Below, in pieces: positions 60,646 to 64,000 of a stretch of 64,000 nucleotides of DNA; the first letter of the stretch is position 1, and the number at the start of each line of letters is the position of its first letter. The notes under the pieces were generated by a model. The model saw nothing but the letters and a program-made list of their open reading frames with translations, was not told the DNA's origin and ran no database searches. Origin of the DNA: Chitinophaga sp. GbtcB8 (GTDB lineage Bacteria > Bacteroidota > Bacteroidia > Chitinophagales > Chitinophagaceae). A program made the position numbers and the translations under genes. The DNA lies in assembly GCF_019091455.1 (NCBI RefSeq), contig NZ_JAGXJN010000019.1, positions 1 through 64,000 of the forward strand. The letters are read 5' to 3'.

Positions 60646-62496
60646 TCACCATCCAATCCCATAATCTTCCCCGTGGTTGCTGGGGCCGCCCCAGAAGCTG
60701 CCATGCTGCCAGTCGAAATAAATGGCATTAATGGGGCCGGAGGTGCGCTCCTGGTAATCTATCTTATATCCTAATTGTTTCAGCTCTTTCCGTGTCCAGA
60801 AGGGTGTGTTTTGCTGCAGGGTTAAGCCGCCGGGTTTGCGCTCATGTGCGCCAAAGGAGGAGTACATCTGGTAGCTGTTAAAGTTGGCTGCTTCCACGGC
60901 TTCCTGCACATTCATGCCAAACTCCACTACGTTCAGGAAGAACTGCAGCAGATTCTGGTCCTGGCTATCGCCACCCTGCACGGCAAACGACAGGTACGGT
61001 TTCCCATCTTTCAATGCCAGTGTAGGCGTAAGCGTTACCTTCGGATGTTTACCGGGTTCCATTACATTAAACGGGCTTTCCTTTTCATCCAGCACAAAAC
61101 TTTGCATACGCTGGCTCATACCTACCCCGGTGTGGCCTGCAATAGTGGCCGGTAACCAGCCGCCGCTGGGCGTTACGGATACTACCCAGCCTTCTGCATC
61201 GGCAGCTTCTACGGAGGTAGTGCCGCTCAGGAATGTTTGCAGGAAAGGGTCATCCAGGCCATGAATGGGCTCATCCGGTTTATACACCGCAGTATGGCCC
61301 CAGGTTTTTAACAGGTTAAAATAAGGGTTCTGCTTACCGCCGCCTTCAAAGGGGTAAGGATCGCCGGGGCCTATCATGGTATCATTCTGCTCCTGGTTAA
61401 TAGTGCGGGCGCGCTCCTTTGCATATGCTTTGGAAAGCAGGCCTTTCATGGGCTCTTCCGGCGGAAAGTACGGATCGCCATAATAAAAATCCCGGTCGGC
61501 AAAGGCCATGCTCATAGCCTGGTACACAGTATGTATATAACGGGTGGAGTTGTAGCCCATCCCTTTCAGGTCAAAATTTTCCAGGATGTTCAGCGCCTGC
61601 AGTAAGGCCGGGCCTTGTGTCCATTGGGAAAGCTTGTACACTTCAATGCCTTTGTAGGTAACCATCATGGGTTCTTCTATATGCACTTTCCAGTTGGCCA
61701 GGTCAGGCAGGGTAATAAGGCCACCCTGCTCCTGGCAGCCACGTACAAATTCCTGTGCAATATCGCCTTTATAAAACCGGTCGTAGGCCGCATACAGCGC
61801 CTCTTTGCGGGACTTGCCCTTTTTCAGCGCAGCCTGTTCCGCATCTACCAGCTTTTGTAACGTAGCTAAGAGGTCCTGCTGGCGAAAGATTTCACCGGCA
61901 TCCGGCGCCACACGCGCACGGCCCGGATGTGTAAAGAACACCTGTTTGGAGTACGGCCATTGTGTGATCCACTTTTTGTATTCCTGGATGCTGTTGGCGG
62001 TCTGGCCTTCTATGGGGTAACCTTTGGCCAGCTCCATGGCAGGGGCCAGCACTTCTTTCAAGCTTTTGGTACCATACTCCGCCAGCATGGTAATAATGCC
62101 GCCTGGTGTGCCGGGCGTTACGGCCGATAGCGGTCCGTATTCCGGCGGGTATTTCATGTTCTTTTGCTTATAAAAAGCAGGAGTAGCACCGGTGGGTGCT
62201 ACTCCTAATGCATTAATGCCAATTACTTTTTTTGTTTTCGGATTGTAGATGAGGGCCTGTGTTTCGCCACCCCAGCTCAATACATCCCACATGGTAGAGG
62301 TAGCGGCTATCATGGCGCAGGCAGCATCTACCGCGTTACCACCCTGCTGAAATATCATGGAGCCGGCCGTTGCTGCCAGCGGCTTGCCGGTAATGGCCAT
62401 CCAGTGCTGGCCATGTAAAACAGGTTTTTGTGTGGCCTGACAAAATACCAGCAGGGGCAGGCATAACAATAACAGGGTGAGTGGATATTTCCTCAT
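60646..62496 (-). CDS. Gamma-glutamyltransferase-family protein, secreted
   Basis: 616 residues from the ATG at 62496, which opens a signal peptide (MRKYPLTLLLLCLPLLVFC); the longer frame starts TTG. GGT motifs: GGNAVDAACAM near residue 60 and the maturation site LSGTTSVEAADAEGWVVSVT, where a threonine should become the N-terminal nucleophile of the small subunit. The C-terminal GGPSNHGEDYGIGW is typical of the bacterial subgroup. It likely cleaves gamma-glutamyl or related amides in the periplasm; the exact substrate is unknown. Confidence 0.9.
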   Translation of the reverse strand: MRKYPLTLLLLCLPLLVFCQATQKPVLHGQHWMAITGKPLAATAGSMIFQQGGNAVDAACAMIAATSTMWDVLSWGGETQALIYNPKTKKVIGINALGVAPTGATPAFYKQKNMKYPPEYGPLSAVTPGTPGGIITMLAEYGTKSLKEVLAPAMELAKGYPIEGQTANSIQEYKKWITQWPYSKQVFFTHPGRARVAPDAGEIFRQQDLLATLQKLVDAEQAALKKGKSRKEALYAAYDRFYKGDIAQEFVRGCQEQGGLITLPDLANWKVHIEEPMMVTYKGIEVYKLSQWTQGPALLQALNILENFDLKGMGYNSTRYIHTVYQAMSMAFADRDFYYGDPYFPPEEPMKGLLSKAYAKERARTINQEQNDTMIGPGDPYPFEGGGKQNPYFNLLKTWGHTAVYKPDEPIHGLDDPFLQTFLSGTTSVEAADAEGWVVSVTPSGGWLPATIAGHTGVGMSQRMQSFVLDEKESPFNVMEPGKHPKVTLTPTLALKDGKPYLSFAVQGGDSQDQNLLQFFLNVVEFGMNVQEAVEAANFNSYQMYSSFGAHERKPGGLTLQQNTPFWTRKELKQLGYKIDYQERTSGPINAIYFDWQHGSFWGGPSNHGEDYGIGW

Positions 62497-62573
62497 AGCA
62501 ATAGATATTGGTTGCGATACCAATAAAATTACTGCTTTGTTAATTGTTAAACCTGCAAAATAGATGAACGGTC

Positions 62574-63602
62574 CTACCGGTTCTCGAAATAATCAAAAGC
62601 ATCAATAATATCCAGGTAGGCGCCATCAAAATGGCTGTTCAATACCTTTTTCAGGTAGGAGCTGTCGTTACCGAATATTACGTTTTTCCAGTCAGCGTTC
62701 CAGTACTCCACATAATAGTTGCCTTCCCAGTTGGGATCTTCTGCGCTGATGAAGGGCGGGTTACCCACGCCCCAGCCTGTTTTCCAGTAATAACGGTAAT
62801 CCTCTGCTTCGCCAATAGACAGGTAACAGATCACCAGGCGCTTACCACCGTTGGCTTTGGTTTTCAGCCGGTCTATTTCTGCAGCGGTAAAAGGATTGTT
62901 GGTGTCAATGAACAGGTCCATCAGCACCAAATCATAATTAGTAGCTGCAACGGCATTAATGAACTGGGTCTTGTTGGAATAGTTCTCCGGATTAATAAGG
63001 TAAAGGAAGTTTTTTGCCTGTGATAAGCTGGTAATGTTATTACTGTTCACACCATATGGTTGTACGGGGTAGTTGGGAATATTATCCAGCTCCCGGTGGT
63101 TGGCGGCAAAAGAAGTATAACCGTTAGTGTTATTGCTGCTGTAAGACTTGTCCATATTAGTCTTGCTGCTGCAATAATCAGTAACCAGCACTTTCTTGCT
63201 TGCCTTAATGCGGTTCAGGAATTCGCGCAGGTACAGGTTGTCATCAGAAGGGGTGGGCACATTATCATCGGTGTAACCATAGAAAAGATCCTCCTGGCCT
63301 ACACCATCAATGGCCTGAATATAAGACTGGGCCAGTGTTCCATCACTTTCACCGTTAGTGGTAATAAGCTCAATGCCGTTTTGCGGAATAATGGCAAACT
63401 GCGGGTTCTGTGCTTTTGCATACTGGCTGATGCCGATCACAAAGTTGCGCATCTCCTCCCGGTAATCAATTACAGCAGGCGTAGCTTTTATTTTGGATGA
63501 AGGTGTGGATGGTAATGCAGGCTCCGGTACATCGGAATGAGTACAGGCGGTTAAGCCTAAAATGATAACTAGCGCTACAGATAGCGGGTAAATGGTTTTC
63601 AT
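62574..63602 (-). CDS. GH114/TM1410-like lipoprotein (putative endo-alpha-1,4-polygalactosaminidase)
   Basis: 342 residues with a lipoprotein signal (LGLTACTH). TIM-barrel family features: MRNFVIGISQYAKAQNPQFA, then VLVTDYCSS, DLVLMDLFIDTNNP, RLVICYLSIGEAEDYRYYW and the end HFDGAYLDIIDAFDYFE with acidic catalytic candidates. Related enzymes hydrolyse polygalactosamine-type exopolymers such as Pel. It stands 77 bases upstream of the GGT-like gene on the same strand and may be cotranscribed with it. Confidence 0.88.
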   Translation of the reverse strand: MKTIYPLSVALVIILGLTACTHSDVPEPALPSTPSSKIKATPAVIDYREEMRNFVIGISQYAKAQNPQFAIIPQNGIELITTNGESDGTLAQSYIQAIDGVGQEDLFYGYTDDNVPTPSDDNLYLREFLNRIKASKKVLVTDYCSSKTNMDKSYSSNNTNGYTSFAANHRELDNIPNYPVQPYGVNSNNITSLSQAKNFLYLINPENYSNKTQFINAVAATNYDLVLMDLFIDTNNPFTAAEIDRLKTKANGGKRLVICYLSIGEAEDYRYYWKTGWGVGNPPFISAEDPNWEGNYYVEYWNADWKNVIFGNDSSYLKKVLNSHFDGAYLDIIDAFDYFENR

Positions 63603-64000
63603 AAAGATAGGGTTGATGGTTTTTTCTAAAACGTTACATTGCTCAAAATGTTATACAGCAATAATAAATTAAAACTGTCTTGAGTTATAAGTAATAGTTA
63701 TTCAGCAACTACCAAATCTAAAAATGAAAAATAATTGTTGAAAAAAATTATGAAAAATCGTTTTAGCTATTTAAATTGTGAGCACAACCGATTGAAGAAC
63801 TTATTGTATGTAGTAGGATTTCGTTTAAAGGCCCACGTCAGCAGTGTAATCCCGATTCCGCGTTATCAGTTTAACTAACAATGCCTTGAAAACTAGTCCA
63901 GAGCCTATTTCCATAAGAATGTTTATCACCGTAAAGCACATTTTAAAATTCCACAATTCTAGCACATGCAGGTTCAAATTTTACTAGCAAATGGCCATAC
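63603..64000. other. Intergenic sequence to window end
   Basis: 398 bp with no ORF, tRNA or strong hairpin that I could support. The AT-rich part near 63640-63780 probably contains the promoter of the GH114-like gene. Confidence 0.35.

Overview
The window is a chromosomal stretch of a Bacteroidota bacterium, most likely from the Chitinophagaceae (Chitinophaga-like). Reasons: type IX secretion markers (gliding-motility-type C-terminal domain, PorP/SprF, OmpA partner), a SusD-like lipoprotein, GH92, DUF5606, DUF2461, S1/P1 nuclease, promoters of the TAnnTTTG type, almost no Shine-Dalgarno sequences, and many short AT-rich intergenic repeats. No rRNA, phage, integrase or CRISPR was seen.

Layout. 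0-2 kb: a metal-homeostasis block, merC plus a YciC/ZigA-like G3E GTPase on the minus strand, divergent from sco and a Fur/Zur-type repressor; a 29-bp palindrome sits on the merC promoter. 2-18 kb: housekeeping and scattered genes (M3 peptidase, DUF5606, lamin-tail protein, asd, DUF2461, porin, amt, uvrB, S1/P1 nuclease, PfkB kinase) plus a 533-bp MITE-like element. 18-32 kb: a minus-strand type IX secretion unit made of an approximately 3,425-residue adhesin, a PorP/SprF protein and an OmpA-family protein. The adhesin carries seven CxxC modules and 24 Ig-like modules. 32-38 kb: a NACHT-type STAND ATPase, a membrane transglutaminase-like protein and a ClC channel. 38-41 kb: a kefF-kefC-like pair. 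41-46 kb: cupin, mannonate dehydratase, a nucleotide pyrophosphatase-like enzyme and an orphan SusD fusion.

46.3-49.8 kb is the most unusual region. On the minus strand lie, in transcription order: a small CxxC peptide gene; a structured leader with a 54-codon ORF and a terminator that abuts the first tRNA; seven tRNA genes (Asp, Ile-TAT, Ile-GAT, Gln, Lys, Asn, Phe); a YkuK-family RNase H-like gene; hairpins; three degenerate tRNA-like units whose acceptor strands pair across unit boundaries, as in permuted tRNAs; and an SPFH/Band-7 (slipin) gene. SPFH proteins linked to tRNA-like RNAs have been proposed as scaffolds in RNA-repair or RNA-damage-response systems. I read this locus as an expanded, RNase H-associated version of such a system. 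No RtcB or other ligase is in the window.

50-54 kb: PhyH-type oxygenase, two L,D-transpeptidases and a BP74-like lipoprotein coupled to the second. 54-59.6 kb: a glycan cluster (DUF5009 acyltransferase, GH92, GHL10-like, CBM9-like). 60-64 kb: HxlR regulator with its own palindromic operator, gamma-glutamyltransferase-like enzyme and a GH114/TM1410-like lipoprotein. Several CDS starts were moved to internal ATG codons because the longest frames begin at TTG or GTG.
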